64,000 bases of DNA from Stomoxys calcitrans (GCF_963082655.1 NC_081552.1:60473404-60537403), one strand, 5' to 3'. Positions 10,781 to 23,206 are shown, numbered from the stretch's first letter. Notes: generated from the letters alone by a model not told the origin. Program-made: numbers and translations.

Positions 10781-11030
10781 TTTACTTTACACCACTTCTG
10801 GGGTACAGGTTATTATTACTTACTGCATTTGTTTGTAACACCCGGAAGGAATAGATAGACCTATTGATAAGTATACCGATCGACTCAGAATCACTTTCTG
10901 ATTCGATTTAGCTATGTCCGTCTGTCTGTCCATGTTAATTTGTGTACAAACTACAGGCCGCAGTTTTCATCCGATCGTCTTCAAATTTGATACAGACATG
11001 ATCTTTGGCCTAGAGACGAAGCCTATTGAA
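10781..11030 (-). mobile_element. mini-me-like subfamily IV fragment
   Basis: Contains GTTTGTAACACCCGGAAGGA, CTCAGAATCACTTTCTGATT, CGATTTAGCTATGTCCGTC and CATCCGATCGTCTTCAAATT. The same series recurs at 62625-62760. This is a more diverged mini-me relative, close to the style seen in drosophilid copies. It lacks internal units and head, and B-family repeat follows directly. Confidence 0.6.
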
Positions 11031-11479
11031 ATATGAGGGTGTTTTGGGGCTGGGACGGCCACCGGCACTTTACCCTGAAAATAGACATCAAACTCGTTCT
11101 TTACTCCCAAATATCGATGATTTGATTTCCATATTGCCATAATCGGAAATTAAGTTCAGTTTGCGGTGCACTTAAGGGAGTACCCCCAAACACTTGGCAC
11201 CAAAATTGGATATCAAATTCGTTTTCTACTCTCAAATACCTTTCATTTGAGTCCCATATTGTTATAATGGGTCAATCAACCTATTTGACTTATTTTTGGA
11301 AAGAAAAACGCAACCTAGACTTGAACTCACATTTTAATATCATATTCGTAATCTACTCCCAAATACCTTTCATTTGAGTCCCAAATACCTTTAATATGGT
11401 CGGCTAAAATACCCATTTGGGGATACTTGGGGGTGGGGCGACCTCCCATTACCTGGACTTTATATTTTATGCCATTTTA
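11031..11479 (-). repeat. B-family tandem repeats (left part, forward-reading)
   Basis: Units with TACTCCCAAATACC, CATTTGAGTCCCATATTG and GGTCGACCTCCCATTAC-like stretches. The sequence is interrupted at about 11480 by a mini-me copy and resumes at 12606. No coding signal is seen. Confidence 0.65.
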
Positions 11480-12605
11480 ATACCCTCCACCATAAGATGG
11501 GAGGCATACTAATTTCGCCATTCTGTTTGTAACTACTCGAAATATTCGTCTGAGACCCCATAAAGTATATATATTCTTGATCGTCGCGATATTTTATGTC
11601 GATCTAGCCATGTCCGTCCGTCTGTCTGTCGAAAGCACGCTAACTTCCGAAGGAGTAAAGCTAGCCGCTTGAAATTTTGCACAAATACTTCTTATTAGTG
11701 TAGGTCGGTTGGTATTGTAAATGGGCCATATCGGTCCATGTTTTGATATAGCTGCCATATAAACCGATCTTGGGTCTTGACTTCTTCAGCCTCTAGAGTG
11801 CGCAATTCTTACCCGATCAGAATGAAATTTTGCACGACGTGTTTTGTTTTGATATCCAACAACTGTGACAAGTATGGTTCAAATCGGTTTATAACCTGAT
11901 ATAGCTGCCATATAAACCGATCTTGGGTCTTGACTTCTTGAGCCTCTAGAGTGCGCAAATCTTATCCGATTTGAATGCATTTTTGCACGAAGTGTTTAGT
12001 TATGATACCCAACAACTGTGCCAAGTGTGGTTCAAATCGGTTCATAACCTGATATAGCTGTCATATAAGCAGATCTGGGGATTTGACTTCTTGAGCTTCT
12101 AGAGGGCGCAATTCATATCCGATTTGGTTGAAAATTTTCATGAAGTATTTTATTCTTACTTTCAACAACTGTGTCAAATAAAGTTCAAATCAGTTCAAAA
12201 CCCGATATAGCTGCCATATAAACCGATCTGGGATCATGACTTCTTGAGCCTCTAGAGGTAGCAATTATAATCCGATTTGCCTGAAAGTTTGTACGACGGA
12301 TTTCTCATGACCATCAATATACGTGTTTATTACGGTCTGAATCGAGCTATAGCCCGATACAGCTCCCATATAAATCGATCTCTCTATTTTACTTCTTGAG
12401 CCCCCAAAGGGCGCAATTCTTATTCGAATTGGCTGAAATTTTATACCGGACCATATCTTGATATCGCTCTAAGAGCAGAGCAAATCTTTTCTTTTATCCT
12501 TTTTTGCCTAAGAAGAGATGCCGGGGGAAGAACTCGACAAATGCGATCTATGGTTGAGGGTATGTAAGATTCGGCCCGGCCGAACTTAGCACGCTTTTAC
12601 TTGTT
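11480..12605 (-). mobile_element. mini-me subfamily I inserted in B-family repeat
   Basis: Tail TAATACCCTCCACCATAAGA, core, (GTCY)n at about 11612-11630, about five units, and a head with TTCGGCCCGGCCGAA ending CACGCTTTTACTTGTT. The flanks TATGCCATTT / GTAATATACTGTCG join to match an uninterrupted B copy at about 12895-12915 (TATGCCACTTTTGTAAACTA). Insertion was therefore into a T run without a visible long target duplication, as Helentrons do. Confidence 0.8.
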
Positions 12606-13704
12606 GTAATATACTGTCGATTTTAGCTCCATATTGCAATAATCGGAAATTAAATTCAATTTGCGGTGCGCTTTAGGGCGTACCCCCAAACACTTGGCTC
12701 CAAAATTGGATATCAAATTCAGTTTATACTCTCAAATGTCTTTCATTTGAGTCTCATATTGTCATAATGGGTCAGTCAACCAATTTGACTTATTTTTGTC
12801 ATATTCGTATAGACATGGTCGGCTAATATGCTTATTTGGGGGTACTTGGGGGTGGGTCGACCTCCCATTACTTGGACCTAATTTATTATGCCACTTTTGT
12901 AAACTACTGTCGAATACTTTTCATTTGAGGCCCAGTTTGACATGAATATCGAATATATCTGTTTAGAGGAGTTTTTGGATTGGGCTGGGTATTTGGACCC
13001 AAATGTTAATACGATATTCGCTTTCTAGTCTTTAATACCTTTCATTTGATACCCAAACACTTGGCTCCAAAATTGGATATCAAATTCAGTTTATACTCTC
13101 AAATGTCTTTCATTTGAGTCTCATATTGTCATAATGGGTCAGTCAACCAATTTGACTTATTTTTGTCATATTCGTATAGACATGGTCGGCTAATATGCTT
13201 ATTTGGGGGTACTTGGGGGTGGGTCGACCTCCCATTACTTGGACCTAATTTATTATGCCACTTTTGTAAACTACTGTCGAATACTTTTCATTTGAGGCCC
13301 AGTTTGACATGAATGTCGAATATATCTGTTTAGAGGAGTTTTTGGATTGGGCTGGGTATTTGGACCCAAGTGTTAATACGATATTCGCTTTCTAGTCTTT
13401 AATACCTTTCATTTGATACCCATATTGTGCCTATCGGTCTACTTTTGGTTTTGGATGGCGTTGTTGGGTTAAGGGGGAGGGAACGCCTCCATCCTATATC
13501 TAAAAATTATATAGACCATGTTTCCTTCTAGATAAACTTACACAATCTGTGAAAATTTTAAGAAAATCGGTTCAGCCGTTTTTGATTCTACGGAACAAAC
13601 AAAAAGCCCAGTCCATATAGTCATGATGGTTCATACGCCCATTTAAAGCGTTTTTTGGAGGGAAGGAGGACCACCTATACTTCGATCTGAATTTGTATGC
13701 CAGA
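12606..13704 (-). repeat. B-family repeats (right part) with a 367-bp tandem duplication
   Basis: Continues the B array after the nested mini-me. Positions 12685-13051 and 13052-13418 are near-identical consecutive copies. The part after 13500 carries the B 5'-end block in reverse complement (AAAATCGGTTCAGCCGTTTT, ACGGAACAAACAAAAAG). Then the orientation switches at about 13705. No gene is seen. Confidence 0.75.
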
Positions 13705-15498
13705 TTCGTAAGTGGACCGATAGGGACAATATATTTTTTGTTTCTTTGTTTGTCGGTTTATTCCGTATAGACTCAAAAACGGCTGAACCGATTACCTTGA
13801 AATTTTCACAGATTGTGTAGGTTGGTTTGGAAAGAAACATAGGCTTTATAATTATTTGATATCGAGAGGGGGGCGGACCCTCCCCCTTACCACAAAAGTA
13901 CTACCCAAAAATAAAAGTAGACCGATCGGGACAATATGGGATTTATATGAAAGGTATTCAAGAGTGGAGTACGAATAATAAAAAATGGGTCCAAGTACCT
14001 GGGGCGCCGCCACAGCCCCAAAACCCCTTAAAATAGCTATATTTGACGATCTTGACAATATGGGACTCAAATGAATGGTATTCCGGAGTAGATTACGAAT
14101 ATGGTCTGGAAGTACGAATAGGCTTTATAATTTATTGATAACGGAAGGGGGCGGACCCTCCACCGTTACCCCAAAAACACCACCCATAATCTAAGGTATG
14201 CGGGAGTAGATAAAGAATCTGGCATTCGAATTCATGTCGAAGTATAGGGGGTCACCCCACACCCACAAATACGCCCTTAATGGGACTCGGTTTGTTTGTT
14301 CCGTATAGACTGAAAAACGGCAAAACCGATTTTCTCGAAAATTTCGCCTGTTGTGTAGGTTGGTTAGGAAGGAAACATAGGCTATATCGGAAGGGGGACG
14401 GACCCTCTCCCTTATGCCAAAAACACAACCCAAAATCAAAAGTGGACCGATCGGGACAATATTGGTATCAAATGAAATGTAATGTTGAGTAGAATTCGAA
14501 TATGGTATTAAAATTTGCGTTTAAGTACCCATCGGGCCCCCCAACCCCAAAACTCCTCCAAACAGACATATTGGACGTCCATTTCAATATAGAACTTAAA
14601 TGAAAGGTATTCGGGAGTAGATTTCCACTCTGGCATACAAAATCAGATCAAAATATAGGGAGTCACGCTACCCCTCAAAAACGCTATAAGACCCATTATG
14701 GCTATATGATACTTTGCTGAACCGATTTTCTTAAAATTTTCATAGATTGTGTACGTTTGTCTGGAAGGATATCGGGTGGAGGCGGATCCTCCCCCTTTCC
14801 CCAAAAACGCCACCCATATCCGAAAGTGGTCCGATGGGCACAGTTAGGGTATCAAATGAAAGGTATTGGAGACCAGAAAACGAATATGGTATTAAAATTT
14901 GGGTCCAAGTAGCCCACGGGCCCCCCAACCCCAAAACTCCTCTAAACCGATATGAAGTTCATGTCAATATGGGACTCAAATGAAAAGTATTAGGCAGCAG
15001 ATTACGAATATGCTATAAAAGATTAGGTCCAAGTAATGGGAGGTCGCCCACCACCAAAATACCCTCAAATGGGCATATTAGCCGACCATGGCTATATGGG
15101 ACTCAAATGAAAGGTATTAGGGAGTAGATTACGAATATGACACTTTTCCTCATAAAGATACGTCAAAAGGGTTATTTGACCCATTATGATAATATGGGAC
15201 TCCAATGAAAGGTATTTGAGAGTAGAAAACTAATTTGATATCCAATTTTTAAGCCAAGTGTTTTGGGGTACGCTCTAAAATCACCTCCTTATCTGAACTT
15301 CATATCCGTTGGAAATAAAGAACGAATATGATATTTATTTTCAGTGCAACGTGCCGGTGGCCGCCCCAGCCCCAAAACACCCTCCAAACGGTTCGTATTT
15401 ACCGGCCATGACAATATGGGGCTCAAATTAAAGGGATTTGGAAGTGCAGCACAAGTTTGATATCCATATTTGAGTCGAAATGTGTGAGGTGCAATCCC
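13705..15498 (+). repeat. B-family element, reverse-reading array
   Basis: Begins with a TTTG-rich block (13738-13760) and CGTATAGACTCAAAAACGGC, then repeated units with GGCGGACCCTCCCCCTTACC, GACCGATCGGGACAATATGG, ATCAAATGAAAGGTATT and GAGTAGATTACGAATATGG. The TTTG/CGTATAGAC block recurs at about 14290, suggesting more than one truncated copy. Short open frames on both strands have no recognisable product. The element runs into a SINE at about 15500. Confidence 0.65.
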
Positions 15499-15499
15499 T

Positions 15500-15815
15500 C
15501 CCCTAATAAGAACATTACCCTAAGGAAAAACATTACCACCAGGAACCGAGAAGGAGCAAATTCTCGCACATCACTGAGTGTTTACGATTTAAATTTAAAC
15601 TCAATGATTAGGGACATTTTTTATAACCGAGTCCAAACGGCGTCCCGCAGTGCGACACCTCTTTGGGGAAAATTTATTTAATGACCATGCATGGCATTGT
15701 ACATCGCAAATGTCGCCAACATTAAAAGGCGATAAACATACCGCTTTGGCCGATGTTCTCGCCAGGATTCGAGCGCGTTCAACTTCATAGGCTAGAATGG
15801 CACGAATCCGATATG
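15500..15815 (-). mobile_element. tRNA-derived SINE, full-length but diverged
   Basis: Read on the minus strand: the tRNA-like head (GTGCCATTCTAGCCTATGAA region, B-box relic at about 15755-15775), then body ACATTTGCGATG, CACTGCGGGACGCCGTTTGG, ACTCGGTTATAAAAAATGTC and TGCGAGAATTTGCTCCTTCT. It shares order and sequence with the copies at 35865, 48600 and 54990. Pol III promoter boxes are degenerate here. No protein is expected. Confidence 0.65.
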
Positions 15816-15962
15816 TCTACTTAAACGGGTGCTATATAAACTTCAAAATAAGCAATTTTTTCATTAGAAATTTGGAACAATTTCTCGAGTTCTCAAATTC
15901 AGCTATGTACACTTTTGGCGGCAAAGTCGTTCAAAATTTTTTCACAAAACCAAATCATGTAT

Positions 15963-17480
15963 AACAAGTTAAAGCGTGCTAAATTCGACCGGGCCGAAAC
16001 TTATATACCCTCCTCCACAGACCGCTTTTTATACCCACCACCGAAGGATGGGGGTATATTAGTTTTGTCATTCCGTTTGCAACACATCGAAATATCCATT
16101 TCCGACTCTATAAAGTATATATATTCTTGATCACCGTAAAAATCTAAGACGAGCCATGTCCGTCCGTCTGTCTGCACAGATTCTTTTCTTGTGCAAAGTA
16201 CTATATCTTGATATAGCCCCCATATAGACCGATCGGCCGATTTGGGGTCTTAGGCCCATAAAAGCCACATTTATTATCCGATTTTGCTGAATTTTGGGAC
16301 AGTGAGTTGTGTTAGGCCCCTCAATATCCTTCGTCAATTTAGCCCAGATCGGTTCAGATTTGGATATAGCTGCCATATAGACCGATCTCTCGATTAAAGG
16401 TTTTGGGCCCATAAAAGGCGCATTTATTGTCCGATGTGGCCGAAATTAGGGACAGTGGGTTAAATTAAGCCCCTCGACATACTTCTGCAATATGGCACAG
16501 ATCGGTTCAGATTTGGATATAGCTGCCATATATCCCGATCTCTCGATCTAAGGTTTTGGGGTCATAAAAGGCGCATTTATTGTCCGATGACGCCGAAATT
16601 TGGGACGGTGAGTTGTATTAGGCCCTTCGATATCCTTTTTAAATTTGATCCTGATCCGTCCAGATCTGCCATATAGACCGATATCCCGATTTATAGTCTT
16701 GGTCCCATCAAGTCGCATTTATAATCCAATTTCACTTAAATTTTACACAGTGACTTATGCTAACCATTTTGACATCCGTTTAGTACATGGTTCAAATCGG
16801 TTTAATGACTTGTACTTATAAGTATTTGGTCCAAATCGGAACATATTTCGATATAGCTGCTATGGGCATAGGGTATGCAATTTTCACCGGATTTTGACGA
16901 AAGGTGTTTTACATATATACCCGAGGTGGTGGGTATCCAAAGTTCGGTCCGGCCGAACTTAACGCCTTTTTACTTGTTTCAAGTTCTTTGACCGATATCT
17001 CTTCATAGACAAACAAAGGATAATGGATAAGAATTTCTATACCAGTTTAACTAAACCGATTGGAGCCATACTTGGTTTGGCTGTTGGAGACCAAAGTTGA
17101 ATTCATTGTACAAAATTTCAACCAAATCGAATAAGAATTGAATTTGGGAAATCTTTTTATATGGGAGCTATATCAGGTTATGGATCGATTCAGACTATAT
17201 ATACCGCATATATTAAAGGTTTTACAAGAATTCTTTGTGCAAAATCGGATAAGAATTGTTACCCCTGGAGGTTCAAGAAGTATAATCGGGAGGTTTATAT
17301 TATTGATGATCAAACCAAAACACCTTATGCAAAATTTCATCCAAATCGGATGATATTTGCGCTCTTAGATGTTCAAGAAGTCAAAATCCGAAATTGGAAG
17401 CTAAATCAGGTTATGAAGCGATTTGAATCATTTGAGTGTCGAAATTAGTATACCCTTTCCGATAGTGGAGGGTATAAAAA
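15963..17480 (+). mobile_element. mini-me subfamily I, split by a subfamily II copy
   Basis: Head AACAAGTTAAAGCGTGCTAA and CGACCGGGCCGAAACTTATA at 15963-16024. The element resumes at 16978 with CAAGTTCTTTGACCGATATC, the sequence that normally follows the head. A few decayed units and a tail GATAGTGGAGGGTATAAAAA end at about 17480; core and (GTCY)n are lost. Joining the halves restores the usual order, so the inserted copy is younger. Confidence 0.7.
16026..16977 (-). mobile_element. mini-me subfamily II, nested
   Basis: Tail TTTTTATACCCACCACCGAA, CATTCCGTTTGCAACACATC, (TA)n, core TTGATCACCGTAAAAATCTA and GTCCGTCCGTCTGTCTG. About four units follow with GGTTCAGATTTGGATATAGC and CCATATAGACCGATC. 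The head is GTCCGGCCGAACTTAACGCC ending TTTTTACTTGTTT. It sits inside a subfamily I element between T residues. Confidence 0.8.
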
Positions 17481-17795
17481 TGGAAAATTTCGTAAATTCT
17501 AAAATACGAACAATATCTGGTCCAAAAATTCAGAAAATAAAAATTTGAACTCGTATATCCCCGAAACCAGTTGAGATATAGTTAAATTTTTTTTGTAGCG
17601 AACTTTTTGTTGGAATTTTTGAGCACAACAAATTTTTGGAAATCCGAATAAAAACGATTTTTCGAAATACCGAGGTTGCTAAGCGCCTGGACAACGTAGG
17701 GCATTGGAATTTTTCAAACGATCTCGCCAGCACCCCAGCTCTAGCCATGCTTAATTTTAAAGTTATTTATCTTTACCCGTTCTCACACTGCATAT
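17481..17795. other. Unassigned sequence
   Basis: AT-rich stretch with no tandem structure matching the neighbouring families. A minus-strand frame of 72 codons (17530-17748) has no motif I recognise. It may be an old element or intergenic sequence. Confidence 0.3.
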
Positions 17796-18114
17796 TATAC
17801 GCTCCACCATAGGATGGGCGTATACTTATTTCATCGTACTATGTATATATATAAATATGAGTTTGTGTTTGTTTGTGGGTTTGTAAATATGTTTCGTATA
17901 GACTCAAAACGGCTGAACGGATTTCTTTCAAATTTTCACAGATTTTGAGAGTGGTTCGGAAGGAGCAATTGCCTATATAATTTATTGGCATTGGAAGGGG
18001 GGCGGACCCTCCCCTTTACATTAAAATTACGACCCCAAAAATAAAAGTGAAGCGGTCGGGACAGTATGGGACCCAAATGAAAGGTATTCAGAAGTGACTA
18101 TGAATTTCTCATTA
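17796..18114 (+). repeat. mini-me tail remnant followed by a B-family 5' block
   Basis: ATACGCTCCACCATAGGATG at about 17797 is a mini-me tail remnant. From 17846 a TTTG-rich run and CGTATAGACTCAAAACGGCT lead into a B unit (GGCGGACCCTCCCCTTTACA). The B element is interrupted at 18115 by a mini-me and resumes at 19184. Confidence 0.55.
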
Positions 18115-19183
18115 AACAAGCAAACGGGTGCTAAGTTCGGCCGAGCCGAATATTATATACCCTCCACCATTGATCGCCTTTGTCGAGCTCTTGCCAGGGT
18201 ATCTCTTTTTAGACAAACAAAGCATAAAAGAAAAGAATCGATATGTTATTAGAACAGACCATAGTAGAAGCCATTGTGTAAAATTTCAGCCAAATCTAGT
18301 GAGAATTGCGCATTTAGGGACTGAAGAAGTAAAATAGGGAGATCGGTTTATAGGGTAGCTGTATTAGGCTATAAACCGATTCATGCCATATTCGATACCA
18401 GCGCCCGTTAGAAGCTCAAGAAGACAAGATTCAGTATCGGTTTAAATGGCATCTATATCAGGTTATGGACCGATTTGAACTATTCTTAGCACAATTGTTG
18501 AAAGTTATAACAAAACACCTCATGCAAAATTTCAGCCAAATCGGATAATAATTGCGTCCTCCAGTGGCTCAAGAAGTCAAGACCCTAGATCAGTTTATAT
18601 GGGAGCTTTATCAGATTATGGACCGATTTGAACTATTCTTAGCATGGTTGTTGAAAGTCATAACAAAACACCTCATGCAAAATTTCAGCCAAATCGGATA
18701 ATAATTGCGTCCTCTACTGGCTCAAGAAGTTAAGACCCCAGATTGGTTTATATGGCAGCTATATTAGGTTATGGACCGATTTGAACTATTCTTAGCACAG
18801 TTGTTGAAAGTCATAACAAAACATTTCATGCTAATTCTCAGCCAAATCGGATAATAATTGCGTCCTCCAGTGGCTCAATAAGTCAATACCCCAGATCGGT
18901 TTATATGGCAGCTATATCAAAACGTGGACCTATATGGCCCATTTACAATCCCAACCCCCCTACACTAATAAGAAGTATTTGTGCAAAATTTCAAGCGGCT
19001 AGCTTTACTCCTTTGAAAGTAAGCGTGCTTTCGACAGACGGACGGACATGGCTAATTCGACTTAAAATGTTGTGACGATCAAGAATATATATACTTTATG
19101 GGGTCTTAGATGAATATTTCGAGGAGTTACAAAGAGAACGACGAAATTAGTATACCCCCATCCTATGGTGGAGGGTATAAAAA
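18115..19183 (+). mobile_element. mini-me subfamily I inserted in a B element
   Basis: Head AACAAGCAAACGGGTGCTAA with TTCGGCCGAGCCGAA, four to five units with GGCTCAAGAAGTCAAGACCC, then GACGGACGGACATGG, core, (TA)n and tail CCTATGGTGGAGGGTATAAA. B-family sequence lies on both sides (to 18114 and from 19184). Confidence 0.8.
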
Positions 19184-19730
19184 TTTGAACCAAGTAACCC
19201 TGACCCCAAAACCTCCTAAAATAGGTTTATTGGACTATAATGACAAAATGGGACTCGAATGAAAGCTATTCAGGAGTAGATTACAAAAATTTTCAGGAAG
19301 GAGGAAGAGGCTTTTTAATTTGTTGATATTGGAAGGGGGCGGGCCCTCCCCCGTTACCCCAAAAAAAAACCCTTTAAAGCAAAAGTGAATCGATAGGGAC
19401 AATATGAATATCAAATGATCAAGTATGCGAGGGGTCGTCCAACCCCAAAAAAACATATTGGGCGTTTATATCAATATGGGACTCAAATGAAAGGTATTCG
19501 GGGAGTAGACAACGAATTTGACATAAAAAATGAGGTCCAAGAGAGTCACCCCACCCCAAATGGGAATAAAATTCGATCGTAGATAGATACGAATATGATA
19601 TTAAACTTTGTGTCCAAGAATCTAGGTGGTGTTTTACCTCCTAAAATTGCCTCCCATATGTTCTTTCACTCATTAAAACAATGGGCGATCAAGTGATAGA
19701 TATTTTTGAGAGAGTGCGTTATTCAAATTA
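19184..19730 (+). repeat. B-family repeats, continuation
   Basis: Units with ATGGGACTCGAATGAAAGCT and GGGGCGGGCCCTCCCCCGTT continue the element interrupted at 18115. They become indistinct near 19730. The minus-strand frame at 19235-19456 is a repeat translation. Confidence 0.6.
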
Positions 19731-20177
19731 GTGCTTGTACTAACTGAAGAGAGATAGGAAAACTTCATTCACGCCGCCCCCACCAAATGACTGTATACAC
19801 CAAATATCACAATATGGGGTTAAATTAAAAGTATAAGGTTGTGGACTGCGAATATGATATATCTAGGGGACCAACTCCTCCAAAACAGTTGATCAATCAT
19901 AACAACCTAACAGGATATCCACAAAGTTATGACATTCAGTGCGATGGGAGGAGTTGCAAACCTTAACGTTAAGGTGGCCGCCATTTTTACCTCATCGACA
20001 AGGAGCCTTCTTTTCCTAGACAAGCCCAAACAACGTTTACCTGGGCAACAATTTTATGTTCAAAAGTTTTACATGGTTTAATTACTAAGATCCGTCGCCA
20101 CCGCACCAAATATAAAGACCGGCAAATTAGTTCTTTACCACAGAAAATCTTTTAATATGGTAGTTTGATTTGAATAA
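19731..20177. other. Unassigned, mostly decayed repeat
   Basis: A weak B-like trace at about 19810-19870 (ATATGGGGTTAAATTAAAAG), then sequence without recognisable family. No open frame of note. Confidence 0.3.
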
Positions 20178-21250
20178 AAGCAAGTAAAAGCATGCAAAGT
20201 TCGGATGGGCCGAATCTTATATACCCTCCACCATGGATTGCATTTGTCGAGTTCTTTCCCGGTATCTCTTTTTAGATAAACAATTGATGAAAGAAAAGAC
20301 TTGTGCTAATTGAGTTGAATGTTGTAGACTACAATAGAAGTCTATTTGTAAAATTTCTGCCAAATCGAATAAGAATTTTGCCTTTTAGGGGCTCAAGAAA
20401 TAAAATAGGGAGATCGGTTTATATGGCAGCTAAAGACCGATTCAGACTATATATGACACGTATGTAAGAGGTCGTGGGAGGAGCCGTTATACAAAATTTC
20501 AGACAAATCGGATAAAAAATACGCCATCTTGAGGCTCAAGAAGTCAAGATCCCAGATCGGTTTATATGGCAGGTATATCTGGTTATGGACCGATTTATAC
20601 CATATTTGGCACAGTTGCTTGAAGTCAGACAAATTTTCATCCAAATTGGATAGGAATTGCGCCCTCTAGTTGGTCAAGAAGCCAAGATTCAAGATCGGTT
20701 TATATGGCAGCTATATCAGGTTATGGACCGATTTAAACCATACTTTGCACAGTTATTGGAAGTCATAACGAAATACGTCGTGCAAAATTTCAGCCAAATC
20801 GGATAGAAACTGCGCCCTCTAGAGGCTCAAGAAGTAAAGACCCCATATCGGTTTATATGACAGCTATATCAGGTTATGACCCGATTCAAACCATAATTGG
20901 CACAGTTGTTGGAAATCATAACGAAACACCTCATGCAAAATTTCAGCCAAATCGAATAAGAATTGCGTCCTCTAGTGGCTCAAGAAATCAAGACCCAAGA
21001 TCGGTTTTTATGGCAGCTTTATCAAAACATGGACCGATATGGCCCATTTACAATACCAACCGACCTACACTAGTAATAAGTATTTGTGCAAAATTTCAAG
21101 CGTCTAGCTTTACTCCTTCGAAAGTTAGCGTCCTTGCGACAGACAGATCGACGGATGGACAGACGGACGGACATTTCTACATATTTCAAGGAGTTACAAA
21201 CAGAATGACGAAATTAGTATACCCGCATCCTACGGTGGATAGTATAAAAA
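20178..21250 (+). mobile_element. mini-me subfamily I
   Basis: Head AAGCAAGTAAAAGCATGCAA and TTCGGATGGGCCGAATCTTA, about five units, a (GGAC)n tract with an internal deletion of the core (21140-21180), and tail CCTACGGTGGATAGTATAAA. The 158-codon frame at 20857-21333 is the in-phase 153-bp unit plus tail and flank, not a gene. Confidence 0.78.
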
Positions 21251-21754
21251 GACGAAATGATGACTATTCAACAGGTAGCCATATAGTCAGTTATAGACAA
21301 CTACCACATGATGATCAATGCTATGGGCGCTAAGTCGCTCGAAGCGAGTATCACCATAAACAAAGGAAACCTATAGGCTATATGTTCAAACAATAAAAAT
21401 ATGTTCAAAAAAGCTCCAACAGATGGGAGAAATGTCAAATTCCCAGTCGTTTATATGTGAGTGCGCATGGATCCGGGGCGACATGGAACAAATAATCTTT
21501 AAGATACCTTATAAACATTTTGGGTTTTAAAGTCTGAACCTTTCCCTTATCGGTGGCAGCATTCACATTCAAATAAGCGTCATCTTTAGCTGTTTGCAAA
21601 TGGATCAACTGAATGGAAACGCCAACACGAATAGAGAGAGGGCACAGCGGTGAAAATTGATCATGTAACATTTATCTTAGTTATGGCAACCTATCGGCCC
21701 TTAAAATTAAGAAAACTAAAATATAGGAATTCGTTGCGGTTGTTTGTTGTATTA
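21251..21754. repeat. Unassigned stretch with a possible dispersed repeat (type C)
   Basis: Part of it (about 21310-21740) shares pieces with 24380-24600: AACGCCAACACGAATA versus AAGCCAACCCGAACAAA, GTTGAGCATATG-like versus ATTGATCATGTAAC, and AAAATATAGGAA. The 78-codon minus frame at 21435-21671 has no recognised motif. The repeat has no known identity. Confidence 0.3.
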
Positions 21755-22881
21755 TTATACCCTCCACCATAGGATGCGGGGTACACTAATTTCGTCATTC
21801 TGTTTGTAACTACTCGAAATATTCGTCTGGGACCCCATGAAGTATATATATTCTTGATCGTCGCGACATTTTATGTCGATTTAGCCATGTCCGTCCGTCG
21901 GTCTGTCGATAGCACCCTAACTTTTGCACAAATACTTCTTATTAGTGTAGGTCGGTTGGTATTGTAAATGGGCCATATCGGTCCATGTTTTGATATAGCT
22001 GCCATATAAACCTATCTTGGGTCTTGACTTCTTGAGCCTCTAGAGTGCGCAATCCTTATCCGATTGGGATGAAATTTAGCACGACGTGTTTTTTTACGAT
22101 ATCCAACAACTGTGCCAAGTATGATTCGAATCGGTCCATAACCTGATATAGCTGTCATATAAACCGATCTTGGGTCTTGACTTCTTGAGCCTCTAGAGGG
22201 CGCAATTCTTATCCGATTTGAATGAAATTTTGCACGACGTGTTTTGTTATGTTATCCAATAATTGTGCCAAGTATGGTTCAAATCGGTCTATAACCTGAT
22301 ATAGCTGTCATATAAACCGATCTTGGGTCTTGACTTCTTCAGCCTGTAGAGGTCGCAATTCCTATCCGATTTTGCTGAAATTTTGCATGACGTATTTTAT
22401 TTTTACTTTCAACAACTGTGTCGTATAAGGTTCAAACCGGATCATAACCCGATATAGCTGCCATATATACCGATCTGGGATCTTGACTTCTTGAGCCTCT
22501 AGAGGTCGTAAATATTACCCGATTTGCCTGAAATTTTGTACGACGGATCCACTCATAACCATCAACATACGTGTTTATTATGGTCTGAATCGGTTTATAG
22601 CCCGATACAGCTCCCATGTAAATTGATCTCTCTATTTTACTTCTTGAGCCCCCAAAGGGCGCAATTCTTATTCGAATTGGCTGACACAGGTCTCCAACAT
22701 TTAATTTAATTGTGGTCCAAACCGGACCATATCTTGATATCGCTCTAATAGCAGAGCAAATCTTTTCTTATATCCTTTTTTGCCTAAGAAGAGATGCCGG
22801 GAAAAGAACTCGACAAATGCGATCCATGGTGGAGGGTATATAAGATTCGGCCAGGGTGAACTTAGCACGATTTTACTTGTT
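21755..22881 (-). mobile_element. mini-me subfamily I
   Basis: Tail TTATACCCTCCACCATAGGA, core with GATCGTCGCGACATTTTATG, a very short (GTCC) tract and a deletion just after it. About five units follow, then the CTTTTTTGCCTAAGAAGAGA and ACTCGACAAATGCGATCC blocks. The head palindrome is altered (CGGCCAGGGTGAA), ending ACTTGTTTT. Confidence 0.8.
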
Positions 22882-23206
22882 TTTTAACTTTCTTACTCTA
22901 AGTTGGCCTTAACAATAAGTGTTTCAGGTAGTTTAAGTGGCTATGTTTGCCATAGATACAAATTTATTTAGTACAGTGCGAATATTCAAGTTTGTGCTTA
23001 TCTGTTAGAGGGGAAAGTTCAACGAACGTATACAGAATCAGAACTATTGGAGAGTAGTTTACCTTACAAAGGTGACATTTTCTACGTTTTGATAGCGAAA
23101 GCGTAGGGGAGCGGGTTTGATTGAAAATTTAGCTCAAAGATAAGAAGCCTCTTTTTATAGTCGAGCCCAAGTGGCGTGAGGACAAGCATAAATTTTGTTT
23201 GGTTTT
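22882..23206 (-). repeat. Possible decayed SINE remnant
   Basis: TCTTTTTATAGTCGAGCCCA and AGTGGCGTGAGG (about 23151-23182) resemble the SINE body TTTTTATAGCCGAGTCCGGA and CGGCGTGCCGC. The rest of the stretch cannot be aligned by eye. No gene is seen. Confidence 0.3.

Noticed and set aside
20857..21333. 158-codon open frame
   Set aside because: It is the mini-me 153-bp unit read in phase (MAAISGYGPI-type peptides recur all over the window) plus tail and flanking sequence; not a gene.
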